A DNA stretch of 64,000 bases from Entoloma clypeatum. Its lineage: Eukaryota > Basidiomycota > Agaricomycetes > Agaricales > Entolomataceae. Positions 1-10,237 of this stretch are shown here, one piece after another (the stretch's first letter is position 1; each line of letters opens with the position of its first letter). The position numbers and the translations under genes were made by a program. Location: the NCBI GenBank assembly GCA_963565915.1, contig OY751495.1, positions 372,001 through 436,000 of the forward strand, in the 5' to 3' direction. The notes under the pieces were generated by a model. It was not told the DNA's origin and did not search any database. It worked only from the letters and a program-made list of their open reading frames with translations.

Positions 1-686
1 CATGGTAGATCGAGAAGGAACAGGCATCTTTGTACTCCTGCTGATCTTTCAGGGGGTACAGATGACACTGATTAGATGTCTTGTTTGCCCTCGCTCTTTG
101 TGACACATCGCACATTTCTCTGGCCTTGTTTGTACTCATATCGTGCATTGATAACCCCGGAATCCAGGTTGCAAGGTCAACAGGCAATCATTGGCTAGAT
201 TCTCTCGTTTAACCAGAAATGGCGACCGGGGAGAAACTTCGAGACCCATGCTGGGCAGACTGACAACACATCAAGCTGCCCCTCCCCTGTCAGCCTGCCC
301 AGCGTTCGTTCCGCCTGCGCAGACCATCCTTAGGCCCCCGTATACGCCGTATCCCGTAATCGCTAATTGCCATACCTTCGGACCTGATTGGACTAGCAAC
401 GACGCAAAAGGTCGTCGATCGTGGGCCGGATAACTTTTATCGAGGACATCGAAGTCGGGTCGATGTCGTTTGCGAGTCACATTCTGAGTGAGTCTTTTCT
501 CGTCACATTCCGTTTTAGTTTCATACCTTGCCTTTCGCAGTTGCGGCTGTTGGCGTCTGCAAGTACATTCTCTCCTGCAGCTACGGGACAGCTTGAGAAG
601 ACCGGGACAAAGCTTCGGAATGGGAGGGACAATGAGAGCCTGTCACAAAGGAACGGATGGGGGGAGCAAAGTGAATGATAAGTTAT
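1..686. other. Unassigned sequence
   Basis: No convincing coding region, repeat or RNA gene was recognised here. Short open frames exist on both strands but none has a recognisable domain or a credible splice structure. It may hold the 3' untranslated region of the HNH-type gene to the right. Confidence 0.4.
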
Positions 687-1905
687 CTACTCTCGTCTTC
701 TACATATCCGTGCTGCTAAAAGTCCTTCACCATGTGATGTGTTCATCCAGTCAAGCACTTTCTTTCGGCTAGCATCCTGCTCCTCTTCCTCCTTTTTCCG
801 CTGTTGTGCAGTCCGTACTTCGGGGGTAATTCCTCTAAAGCCCATAATGCGAACATTTGAGTTCGTCCATCGCTTGAAGCATTCCGTCCCACATGTGCGA
901 CTCATGATGTCTCCGCATTGGTGGTGTACGGGGTTTGTAGTCGCTATCGCGTGAATCATCAGATTGATTGAAATCCTCGTCATCAGGCGCGTCATCGCGT
1001 GGCAGTGGTGGAATGGATTTATAGTGATCGGTGAAATATCGTTGCATCATCTCGTCAATATCTGGCCCACCCTTCCAGCGCTGATAGGCTGCAACGCCAT
1101 ACATGTAGTCAAGGAGGATAGCAGGGGGAGGGAGTGGCCTGTACCTCGGAAGCGTACGTCACGGGGACGAACCGGATCCAGTCCCGAGGGTGACGCCAAA
1201 TATCGCAGCGTAATACGATTGGAAGGGGTTGGACCTTCTTCGACCTTGGGAATATCGTCGGGATCGAGTGCAAAGTTTGGTGTCTTGGAGGCTGCGTTCT
1301 CATATCTAATAATGTTATGTGTTTTTGAACCACGTACCTTTAAGAAGGCAATGTATCCAGTGGCAAACTTGGGGTGTAGATCACAGCGTAGCAAGATTGC
1401 GTTCTCCACATCGTCGATTGTAGAGGTCTTAATTTCCTCGGAACTATAGAGGATGGAGCGGTCTTGGATGACCTTTTCAATATACTGGGATGGATGTCAA
1501 CTTGGCATAAGACTTTTCTGAGACGTACCTCGTCGCCTTTGCTATGAGGGATTATATGTACGCCGTCGCAACTCTGTGCTCCATCCCCTGTGATAACACA
1601 AAATGGGCCATCACGTTCGAGAAGATTCACGCGTAAGGAACTACGTCGCGGAGTTGGCGCAGAGGTGGTTATTCGATCGGTTGAACCATTGAAGTCAACA
1701 AAAATAAATTCTCCTAAAACTCATTTAGAGACATGATTTCGCAAGGTGCAAGGAGGAAGAAGCACACCATAAGGAATGTAATAATAGCTGTCAACGAGAT
1801 CAGCAAACAGAGTGGCGCCATACTCGACAGTAGGTCCATCCTCCATTTGAGAAAGATCTCCAAGGGCCCCGCAAACAGTGAATGTAACAAATCGAAGCCA
1901 CTCTA
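687..1905 (-). pseudogene. HNH nuclease-type protein, 5'-truncated, probably decayed
   Basis: Read on the minus strand, this is a multi-exon gene of the fungal HNH-endonuclease-domain type. The core at about 1520-1620 reads RDGPFCVITG followed by a block with HIIPHSKGDE, which matches the Cys/His pattern of the HNH fold. Splice sites are clean: GTACGT after GDE with CAG before YIEKVIQD (about 1490-1534), and a second GTACGT..CAG intron near 1290-1337. Upstream coding (about 1740-1900, with WLRF and YYYIPYG) resembles the N-terminal half of such proteins. Downstream exons carry a YMYGVAAYQRW block and a Lys/Glu-rich tail ending near 687. The frame changes after FRGTGHS (about 1150) and again near 860, and there is a stop near 1735, so the gene is probably dead. 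The 5' end is cut exactly where the Gypsy-1 LTR begins. Function is unknown; such proteins are presumed metal-dependent nucleases. Confidence 0.6.
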
Positions 1906-2460
1906 TGTGTCTCGAACGGCAACACTAGTTATAGTGGGTGCATCGAGCATTTCTCTTCTTATTCCTGAAGTCCGGGAGGTCTCCCTTAATGCTAGGGTCT
2001 GCATATAGATGTGTACTTTTGACGAAAAGGCAAGGTTGAAATGGATGGGTTTCAAAAAGTGAAAGTGCTTGACAGAAACTTGGAAAGGATTGTCGATGTT
2101 TGGGTGGGCAGTGATGAGAGCTTGTTCTTCTGTTGAGGCGACGCTAAGTCAAACGACGTCGTGAGCCCAAACTTAGGAACTTAGAAGATGGAACATGGAA
2201 AGATGAGGAAGGGACTGCATTGCCAAGAGACCCAGTGGGAATCTCAAGAGAACAAGCTATTGAATACAAGTGAAAGTACCCTACTTATATATGTAAATAC
2301 CATGAGGCTGCGTTGAGGCAGTGTCATGCTACGCGACTCCAGATCCTTTGCATCCTGCTGTGTTGTAATGATAAGATGTCCTCATGTACGACATGATGTG
2401 GATAAGATAAGATTGAGATAAGATAAGATAAAGTGAAAAAGTGAAAATACGATCATAACA
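1906..2460 (-). repeat. Gypsy-1 3' LTR (left copy)
   Basis: About 555 bp, beginning TGTGTCTCGAAC and ending GATCATAACA on the plus strand. It aligns along its length with 8016-8528, including the shared stretch around CATGAGGCTGCGTTGAGGCA and a GATAA-rich block (AAGATAAGAT repeats). The two copies differ by indels and many transitions, so the insertion is not recent. Confidence 0.85.
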
Positions 2461-2476
2461 TTACCCCCTTTCTAGA
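2461..2476 (-). promoter_or_regulatory. Gypsy-1 polypurine tract
   Basis: On the minus strand CTAGAAAGGGGGTAA lies immediately before the 3' LTR start TGTTATGATCG. This is the expected position and composition of the primer for plus-strand DNA synthesis. Confidence 0.75.
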
Positions 2477-3830
2477 TCTCGACTTCCAGGCGAGATACAA
2501 CGTCATCCGGGGTGTCCGTGAAATTCTCATATGGTTTGAAATTTAATCCTTCAAAGATGTTTGCACATAAGCGCTGGGGTGCATTCAGGTTTAATTTAAA
2601 GAAGTCCTCCACCGCTTCCTTGGCATGTTCCAGGTGATCCTCGGGTTCCCACGTGTTGTGGTCTGGAGTCAGACCTTCCCATTGCACTAAATATTCCAGC
2701 TTTCCTCTCTTCAACCTTGAGTCAATAACTCTAGCAACATCGTACTCCTCTTTGCCATTGATAACTATTGGGTTTGGTGCCTGCACCCTTTGTAATCTAA
2801 ATAGTGGTTCCATAAATAATCGGACCCATGATATATTGATAACCAGGTGGATTTTCCATGACTTTGGCAATTTAAGTTCCACAGCGTGTGATGAAATTAT
2901 TTTGGTTATGGCATAGGGTCCAATCCATCATTCGGCAAGTTTCTTTAAGGGTCGGTTCAACTTCAGGTCTTTAGTTGATAACCAAACTTTGTCGCCAACT
3001 TTGTAAACTGGTGCATCACCCTGTTTCAGGTTCGCATACCGTTCCATCTCTTCTCGTGCTTTTACTAGCGCCGCTTCTGCCTTCTCATGAATCTTCTTCA
3101 TTTGCTCTGCGAATTCTTTTGCCGGTTCTGACTTTTCTGTCCTCCGAGGTTCTATGCCCATCCTAGGGTTAAACCCATAATTTACATAGAATGGCGAAAA
3201 CTCAGTTGCCATGTGAATTTTATTATTATAGGTGAACTCCGCGGTTGCCATCCATTAGGGCCAATCTGTTTGCCGATGGGAGATAAAGGATCTTAGATAT
3301 TGTTCCAATTCCTGGTTGATGTGTTCCGTCTGTCCATCTGTCTGCGCATGATACACCGTTGATAATTTAGTTGTAATCCCCAATTTTTATGTAGTTCCTT
3401 CATAAATATTGCCGCAAACTGTGGTCCATGATCTGATGTTAACGATTCTGGAAGTCCATGAAGTTTCCAGACTTCATCCCGATATAGTTTAGCTAATCCT
3501 CCTGCCGAGACTTCATCCCATGTTTTGATAAAGTGTGACTGCTTAGTGGATCTGCAAGCCACAACTAATACCGCGTTGTACCCCTGAGCTTCTGGGAGTC
3601 CTACAATAAAATCTGCCGTAATGTGTTTCCATGGTCCTGCATGTTCTGTGTTTGCTTTTAATTTACCGGCTAGCGGTTGAGGCACGTTTTTTGATTGTTG
3701 ACATCTGTCGCAGCCCTCGACATATGCTTTGGCCATGTTTGTGATTCCAGGCCACCAATAATTACGTGTAATTAATTCCAGGGTTTTCCACTGACCCGGA
3801 TGTCCAGCGACTGAATTGTCGTGATGTAAG
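2472..3830 (-). pseudogene. Gypsy-1 integrase with chromodomain
   Basis: Minus-strand coding sequence in three blocks. About 3293-3830 holds the HHCC zinc-binding region (LHHDNS, then CDRCQQ) and part of the DDE core (ITADFIVGLPEA; SDHGPQFAA). About 2928-3251 continues with the core end and linker (WMATAEFTYNN to LKKLAE). About 2472-2927 carries the GPY module (WIGPYAI) and a chromodomain (EYDVARVIDSR with YLVQWEGL and NTWEP). Chromodomains of this position target integration to modified histones in related chromoviruses. Breaks: an in-frame stop at 2928-2930 just before WIGPYAI that fits an Arg CGA changed to TGA, a stop near 3252, and a frame change near 3330. The 5' end is interrupted at 3831 by the inserted LTR, so the join to RNase H is lost. 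Confidence 0.85.
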
Positions 3831-4275
3831 TGTTATGCTTAACAAACCATTCCAAGGTTTGGGCAGAGTATGCAGGAAAGTGGAAAGGCGAAGAGCAAAG
3901 TGATTGCTAAATCTAAGGAATCTACTATAGTACAAGAGGTTTATATAGGTACTGACTATAGGCGGTAGCGGATGAGTCAGTACTGCGGAAGGCAGTGCGC
4001 ATGAGTAAGGCGACTGCGGAAGGCTATGTACAGTGAGTAAGCTGACTGCAGAAAGCGAGTCAGCGCAGGAGCGAAGTATACCCTCACATGTGTCAGCAGG
4101 ACATCAAATGACACTGACCGCTTAACTGCAAACCACCACCATGCCCGAGCATTGCAACAGCAGGACAATGCACCCTATCTTGCCACCCATGCATAGTTTG
4201 TTTGAGGGACAGGACCTTGATGAAAACTGGTGGGTACAGGATGCGCACACTCTCCCTTCACCTGTTCCTCTCCCT
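3831..4275 (-). repeat. Truncated solo LTR of Gypsy-2 family plus unexplained filler
   Basis: 3831-4081 starts TGTTATGCTTAACAAACC and matches the Gypsy-2 LTR at 13808 and 18309 until GCGAAGTATAC, where the match stops; the last third of the LTR is missing. The next about 190 bp (4082-4275) matches neither LTR nor Gypsy-1 coding sequence, and its origin is unclear. Together they replace the segment that should link RNase H to the integrase zinc finger of Gypsy-1, so the event involved a deletion as well as an insertion. Confidence 0.8.
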
Positions 4276-5943
4276 TCAATCACCTCGTAATGTTTTTGTG
4301 TTTGTTTTCTTTAATTCTTCCACCGCTTTGAGCACTTGCTCATCAAACTCTTTTGCATTCCTGATGCATTTCAATAGTTTAGTTTCTTCTCCATCAATAA
4401 GTAGATGTCCCCGATCCATTGCACGCAAGTGGAAATATTCCGGTTTCAATAGTGTTACATCCTCATTGTCATTTTCCACCCCCTTTCTATAGTCAACTCT
4501 TCTTGAAAGAGTGTCCGCCTTCCCCATTGAAGTTCCTGCCTTGTGTATTAATTTAAAGTTGAAACGTGTTAGATACAATGCCCAATGTGCTTGTCTGCGA
4601 TTAAGCTTTCGACCCTGCATGAAGTACTTGAGGTTTTTATGATCGGTCCAGATCTCGACCTCATGTTTGGCTCCTTCAAGGTGGTGTCTCCATGCTTCCA
4701 GCACTCGAATTATGCCCAGCATTTCCTTATCATGTACGTCGTAATTTCTTTCCACGTCATTTAATCCTTTAGATAAAAAGGCACATGGCCTACATTTCTT
4801 ATCCTCACATTCCATAGATAGAATCGCTCCCATGGCGAAGTCCGATGCATCTGATTCTACTCTTAACTTCCGATCTGGATCGGGCAATACCAATATGGGT
4901 GCTTTCATAAATAACCTTTTTAGGACGTCGAACACTTCCTCCTGTTCTGTACTCCATTTCCATACCATGTCCTTCCTTGTTAACTTATGTAATGGTCCTG
5001 CCACTTTAGAGAAATCCTTGATGAATCTCCGATAGAAGTTGGCAAGTCCAAGGAATGATTGTACTTCCTTGACCTTAGTCGGTGTCGGCCATTGTTTGAT
5101 GGCGTCTACTTTCGAAGGGTCCATCCAAATTCCGTCCTTTCCAATAATTAATCCCAAGAACTCTATTTCGTCTCTATCAAAGAAACATTTCTCTGGTTTC
5201 AGGAATAAATCGTTTTCTTGTAATCTTTTCAAAACTTCCTCCACTATGGTGTCATGTCCTTCCTCTCCTTCTGTTGCCACCAATATATCATCAATATAAA
5301 TAACCACATATCCCTGGTCGATCAAGTCCCTAAAGATATCGTTCATCATGGTCTGGAACGTGCTTGGGGAATTATTCAATCCAAAGAACATGACTGTCGG
5401 TTCAAAGGCTCCATCAGGGGTTGTAAATGCTGCCTTCCACTCGTCTCCTTCCTTGATGCGCACATTGTTGTAGCCCCATCTGAGATCCATCTTGGTGAAC
5501 CTTTCCTTCCCTTTTAACTTATCAATCATCTCCGGAATCAATGGGAGGGGATAATTATTGCGGACAGTCCAGCTGTTGATATGTCAGTAATCCTGTACCA
5601 TTCGTTTCTTTCCATCCTTTTTGGGTATAAAGAATACTGGCAAAGTTTGTGGTGACTTGGTAGGTCAAATATATCCTTTGCATAATTGATCATCCACAAA
5701 TTCGGATACTTCTTTCCTTTCATCCGGTGACAGGGGGTAGACTTTGGCCTTCTTTGGTACAAAATCTGGCTTTAGGTCTATGGCATGATCCCATGGTTTC
5801 CGGACTGGTAATCTTTCCGACGCTTTCTTTTCAAAGACTGATAGATAGTTGTGATATTTCTGGGGGACAACCTGTTCTGCCGGTACTTCATCTGAGGGTT
5901 CTCCCTTAGCTGCTCTGAGCATGTGGATCACCTCTTCTTCCAC
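4276..5943 (-). pseudogene. Gypsy-1 reverse transcriptase and RNase H
   Basis: The long open part (4276-5541) contains the RT palm with YIDDIL, the FFGLNNSPSTFQ block and RNase H with ESDASDFAMGA, KEMLGI and WTDHKNLKYF. The upstream fingers region lies at 5665-5943 (AKVYPLSPDE) and 5542-5664 (KDGKKRMVQDY). It is broken by stops at 5665-5667 (GYI stop PTKSP) and 5584-5586 (VQDY stop HIN); at both, Arg is the conserved residue in the family, so CGA to TGA is the simplest explanation. Another TGA ends the block at 4276. The catalytic YIDD and the RNase H acidic residues are still present. The role in the living element was RNA-templated DNA synthesis and removal of the RNA strand. Confidence 0.9.
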
Positions 5944-5950
5944 TTCTTCT

Positions 5951-6517
5951 TCATTTCCTTCTCACTGCTATTTCCACGTGTCCCTTATACCGCATGGCCA
6001 TGACTGCCTCATGCATGATTGAACCTCCTTGGTTAAGCATGCCATCAATGATGTAGGCCCGAATGGGGAAAGGTAGTTCCCTTAATTTAATATTGTTTCT
6101 CTTGGCGAAGTCCAGATCAATGAACATCCCTGTTGCCCCTGAGTCCAATAATGCATCGACATCAAAGGTGTGTTTGTCCTGCAATGTTTCCAGCGTGATT
6201 TTCATCATAAGCTCCTTTTCCAAAGAAGCGGATCAAATAAAAGATGGTTCCCCCATAGAGTCCGTTTGCCTATTTAAGTCATCTGATTCATCTGAACAGG
6301 GAATTAAGCATTCATCCGTAAGGGCCGAACCAAGCCTTGTTTCCAAGGACTCCCCAATGATATAGTTTACAAGGGTATCTAAGTCTGATTCATCTTTTTT
6401 TTGTTTTTCTCTCCTAGGTTTATCTAATAGTATTTTATTGTACATAACTGCTGCGTCTGAAAGTTTCTGAAACCATGATTTTACAGTGTCCTTATGTATG
6501 TAAGAGTCTATAGGCAA
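5951..6517 (-). pseudogene. Gypsy-1 aspartic protease region
   Basis: The minus-strand frame 5951-6223 contains the retropepsin active-site motif LLDSGATG followed by FIDLDFAKRNNI. The upstream frame 6236-6517 (linker, acidic and Lys-rich) joins it through a single TGA at 6233-6235 (PSFI stop SASLEK), again compatible with Arg CGA to TGA. A one-base change in an A-run near 5945 shifts the frame between the protease and the RT block. In a living element this protease would cleave the Gag-Pol polyprotein. Confidence 0.8.
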
Positions 6518-6739
6518 TTGTTTGTACCGATTTGTCAGAGCCAGCAGGGGAATTACTGGTTGACGTTCACAAAACCCTGCTGCCCTGCAGCTTGTCCATT
6601 GGGATTCAGCGCAGGCGCGCTATTCACACCTATTTGTCCATTTGTGGATTGATGCGCTTGACGCCTTGCCGTTATCTGCCTCAGAATTTCTTCCTCCTTG
6701 TGCTCATCAATTTGTTTGATCATTGCTGCTTGTACCCTG

Positions 6740-7719
6740 CGCTGCGGCTGCCTGCAATCTCGGGCGAAATGCCCCTGTCCACCACAGTTATAGCAATTAC
6801 CAGGAGCTCATCGCTGGTTTCTGTCGACATTCATCGTGTTTGGATCACGTCATTGTTGCTGCTGACCGTTTTGCTGGGGACGGTACCCCCCATTCTGTTG
6901 TTGCCCAAAGGGCCCTCCAAAATTATTCTGGCCTTGCGGCCGCTGTGCTTGCTGATTCTGGGGGTGATTTCCCCATTGGTTCCCTTGTCTTTGAGGTCCC
7001 TGCCTCATTCCTTGCCTCATGGTGTAATTCTCTTCAGCCCTTGCGATGGCTGAGATTTCTTCGACAGTTTCCTGCATGGTATCCTGACGTCTTCCTTGCT
7101 GAAACAACTGCTGTATGATTGAGTCCCGGGAATTTCTCTCCAGTAATGAAATCCCATGATGATCGTCAATTTTCCCTTTGATCACCAGTGTTCCGAACTG
7201 CGTGATCCAATCGTCTGTTTTCATCTGGTCCTGTTTGAACCCCTCAATCTTTGCTCTGGCCCATTCCACTTCGGTGGTAGGGCGAAACCTCGTGGTGATC
7301 TCATAGACTAAGTTTTGATACGTTGGCCAATAATTTGATTCCATGCATTGGGTGAGTCGTGTCTCCCAATATGTTCCTGCAATCGGTCCATCTAATTGGG
7401 ACCAAACTGCGATACAGATTTTGTCATCCCCATGTAACAGATCTTGATTTACTCGGATCCACATGAGCATTTTTGCCCACCATCCCAAAAACAGGGGTCG
7501 GGATCCATTGTATTTGCTGGGATCTGCAGCTATTTCGATTCTTTGGCCTGGTCGGTGAGGAGGAGGAGGTGGTGGTGCGATGGGGGGAGCATGATGTTCA
7601 GGGAGTTCGGGGGCTTCGTCCTGAAAGTCTTGGTTGTCCATGATGGTGTTTTGGCAGGGGGAGGTGTTTTGGTTTGAACAACAGTACCTTACGTTGGGCG
7701 CGCAACCCTGTTCTGACAC
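6740..7719 (-). pseudogene. Gypsy-1 Gag with CCHC zinc knuckle
   Basis: The minus-strand frame 6850-7719 encodes a capsid-like Gag of about 290 residues: Pro-rich start, then YNGSRPLFLGWWAKM, WPTYQNLVYEITTRF and a Gln-rich C-terminal part. Beyond the stop at 6850-6852 the frame continues through a second stop (6808-6810) into a zinc knuckle CYNCGGQGHFARDC at about 6745-6790, with exact CX2CX4HX4C spacing. The two stops are TGA codons where Arg would be natural. The upstream leader up to the 5' LTR at 8016 shows no coding function. Confidence 0.85.
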
Positions 7720-8015
7720 TTAGGCAAAAAAAAAAATCTGAAAAGAAAACCCAAAGAACAATCTGTCTACCCAGGCAGTCGGGATGCCCGATTAGAGGAA
7801 GATCTGGGAAAGATGAAGTCCACGTGGTCAATACCCCTACACATGCTGGACTGGTCGAATCAGGTTGTCAGGGGTTGGGGCTTTGGAACACCTGTTGTGA
7901 ACTAGACATGTACGGTCTTCTCTTCCAAACTGTCACACATGCCAGCAACTTCCCCAAAGGTTAGATGCGTCGGCCTTTGGTCACCTTGACACGGGACGGG
8001 CTCAATATTTCCCTA

Positions 8016-8528
8016 TGTGTCTTGAACAGCAACACTAGTAATAGTGGGTGCACCAAGTGTTTCTCTTCTTATCCCTGAAGTCTGGGAGGTCCCCCTTAAT
8101 GCTAGGGTCCATGTATAGATGTGTACTTTTGATGAAAAAGCACGAAACGGCGAGGTTGAAATGGAGGAAAGGGAAGTGAATTTGGGCAGGCGAGTTTAGA
8201 GCTTGTTCTTCTGTTGAGACGACACTAAGTCTAATGATGTCGCGAGCCCAAACTTCTGAACTTAGAGGGAAAACATGGAAAGATGATGAAGATGCTGTAT
8301 TGCCAAGAGACCCAGCGGGAATCTCAAGAGAACAAGCTATCGAATACAAGTGAAAGTACCCTACTTATATATGTAAATACCATGAGGCTGCGTTGAGGCA
8401 GTGTCATGCTATGCGACTTCGGATCCTTGCATCCTGCTGCGTTGTAATGATAAGATGTCCTCATGTACGACACGATGTAGATAAGATAAGATAAGATAAA
8501 GTAAAAAAGTGAAAATACGATCATAACA
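8016..8528 (-). repeat. Gypsy-1 5' LTR (right copy)
   Basis: About 513 bp, beginning TGTGTCTTGAACAG and ending GATCATAACA on the plus strand, homologous to 1906-2460. It is shorter than the left copy through indels. On the minus strand it precedes the leader and gag. Compared with the left copy, several differences are CpG versus TpG or CpA, for example at the GTCGTGAGC/GTCGCGAGC site. Confidence 0.85.
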
Positions 8529-8772
8529 CATAAGACTCATTCTATAGCTGAGATAGGACAGATACAGTGTAGTGGTAGACAAGGAGAAAGCTAAGGAAGT
8601 GGCTGTGCTATGTGTAAGTAATGGTACCCCAGGGGTACCATGTCCAAAAAAGCCATCTGTTACATACCCCCTTTTCAGATTGTATCACAATCTCATCCAA
8701 AGAAAAAGCCCCATAGAAAGAAAAGAAAGAAGATATAGAAATGTATATGTAGAAGAACATACCAGGTCCATA

Positions 8773-9559
8773 TCAGGGCATATAAATGGAGGGGAGATCC
8801 ACACTACAGAGACCAATGAAGGACTTGAGTGCGGACCTATGGATCCACCAGGGACCAGGCGATACATAGTCGGCGAGATTACACCAACGGCCTCCTACCC
8901 AGCTAGTGTTTAAAGGTCCGGTTTTTTTGTTTTTGTGAATATCTCAACAACTACTGGATGGAATTTCATTATCGAAGAGATGACCCCCATTTATTTTAGC
9001 TGCCATTTGCTTTCATGACATGTTGAAATATCTCAACAATGGCTGGGCAGAATCTTTTCATCCAAGAGAAGACCCCCCAGTTTTCTAAGTCCTCCATCTG
9101 CCCAAATATTTCGGTAATTTCAGTGATTTTATCTGGATTTCTGAAGCCATTTTTTAAAAAGGATAAACTGCAAAAAACCAAGAACTGGACTGGACTTTTA
9201 AACACTATACCCAGCCATAGCTGGGGTCGTACCAAATAATCCAGTCAAGGCCTCCTACTCCATCCATAGGGGGACCTAGGGGAGGCGTGTAAAGTGGTGG
9301 CGAGGCGCGGATGGAACGAGCATAAGTCGGTGTTGGAAACGAAGTGGGTGAAGGCGAAGTGGGGTTGAAATCGCCAGGAGCGCACCACCAATGCATGCAC
9401 AGGTCAAAGTCGGATCTTCTGAGACATATTCCACATGTCCCAGATCCATGAGGAGAATGGGGAGAAGGGGCAGTCAAAAGACACTGCTAGCCACTCCTGA
9501 ACCATGGCAGGAACCATAGTAGGGTCCATAGACAAGAGAGAGAGGTGGTGGGTTGAAGG
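8773..9559 (-). pseudogene. Small host gene split by a MITE
   Basis: On the minus strand an open frame at about 9216-9477 contains a Cys/Trp-rich block (CGICLRRSDFDLCMHWWC) and ends in WIIWYDPSYGWV at the MITE boundary. If the MITE and one copy of its 8-bp duplication are removed, the frame continues without a break into GGRWCNLADYVSPG and ends at a stop near 8773. This continuity supports a real exon disrupted by insertion. The true start is not visible; the Copia-1 LTR begins at 9560 and may have removed it. I do not recognise the family beyond a possible metal-binding Cys/His cluster. Confidence 0.45.
8896..9215. mobile_element. hAT-type MITE, family A, with 8-bp target duplications
   Basis: The element is 8904-9207 (304 bp). 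It starts TAGTGTTTAAAGGTCC and ends GGACTTTTAAACACTA, giving imperfect terminal inverted repeats of about 16-20 bp. Both sides carry the perfect 8-bp duplication TACCCAGC (8896-8903 and 9208-9215). An 8-bp duplication with these termini points to the hAT superfamily. It has no coding capacity and sits inside an exon of the small host gene. Confidence 0.85.
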
Positions 9560-9843
9560 TGTTGAAACTTTTCCATCATGTAGATTAGATTAGATTAGAT
9601 TATATCATGTGACCTTAGACATCTTTGATTACATACTTATTTGGTTGGTACAAACAGTAGTACGGTATATAAGACCAGGAAACTGTCAATATCAATAAGT
9701 TGTCTCTTGACTCTTAACCAGCTCCATCGCTCTTACCAGCCTCAACCGCTCTCACCAGCCCCACCCTTCTCAACCAAGTAAGTGACTAGAACGGTAGAGT
9801 AGAGTACTTCCACTGTAGCTGTGTTGCTCAGTACATCTGCGGC
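9560..9843 (+). repeat. Copia-1 5' LTR (minimum extent)
   Basis: Starts TGTTGAAACTTTTCC, followed by ATTAGATTAG repeats and a TATATAAGACC promoter-like box at about 9665. It matches 20677-20960 up to CATCTGCGGC, where the 3' copy diverges. The following TAGCGCC resembles the initiator-tRNA primer site of Ty1-like elements, which would place the LTR end near 9840. If the 3' copy is truncated, the real LTR may be longer. Confidence 0.7.
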
Positions 9844-10237
9844 TAGCGCCCAGGTGGAACTTCAACAGGTTATAGGCCCCGGATAGCAGAGGGACTTGGG
9901 AACGCTGGCAACAGCAAGTACCTGCCCACTCTACCCTGGTTGACAGGAGAACTGATCGCAAGATCTAGGTTCTGAGTCATACTTCTTCACACATGAACCT
10001 GGGAACGTCATTACGACAAGTACCTGTCATGAAGCGTCCCTAAGGGGATCGACTTAGTACACATCATGTGGAAACATTGATCGTACCTCATACACTTCTG
10101 ATTAAAAAAAGGGCTTTTCCCACAACCGCTATTCCTAAAGGGAATATGTTATGAGGAATCATTTATTTGTTTTCTCTAAAAATCAAATTCATAAAGAACA
10201 TCACTGATTGGGAAAACTCCTTTTAGATTCATTAAAA

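Larger units (their letters stand above)
1906..8528 (-). mobile_element. Gypsy-1: Ty3/Gypsy chromovirus, full-length but degenerate
   Basis: A minus-strand LTR retrotransposon bounded by two related LTRs (1906-2460 and 8016-8528). Internal order in the sense direction is gag with a CCHC knuckle, aspartic protease, reverse transcriptase, RNase H, integrase and C-terminal chromodomain, the order of Ty3/Gypsy chromoviruses such as MarY1 of Tricholoma. A purine-rich tract abuts the 3' LTR. Many stops and some frameshifts make it non-autonomous. It carries an internal truncated LTR of the Gypsy-2 family (3831-4081). I could not find a matching 5-bp target duplication (CTCTA left, CATAA right), so one or both flanks may be rearranged. 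It lies against the truncated 5' end of the HNH-type gene. Confidence 0.9.

Noticed and set aside
4202..5517. Plus-strand open frames across the Gypsy-1 pol region
   Set aside because: They are antisense shadows of the RT and RNase H frame; the minus strand has clear catalytic motifs.
8904..9207. Family A as a Tc1/mariner MITE, because its ends read TA..TA
   Set aside because: A perfect 8-bp duplication lies outside the TA at both ends, and the second copy at 46546-50753 also has an 8-bp duplication, so hAT-type fits better.
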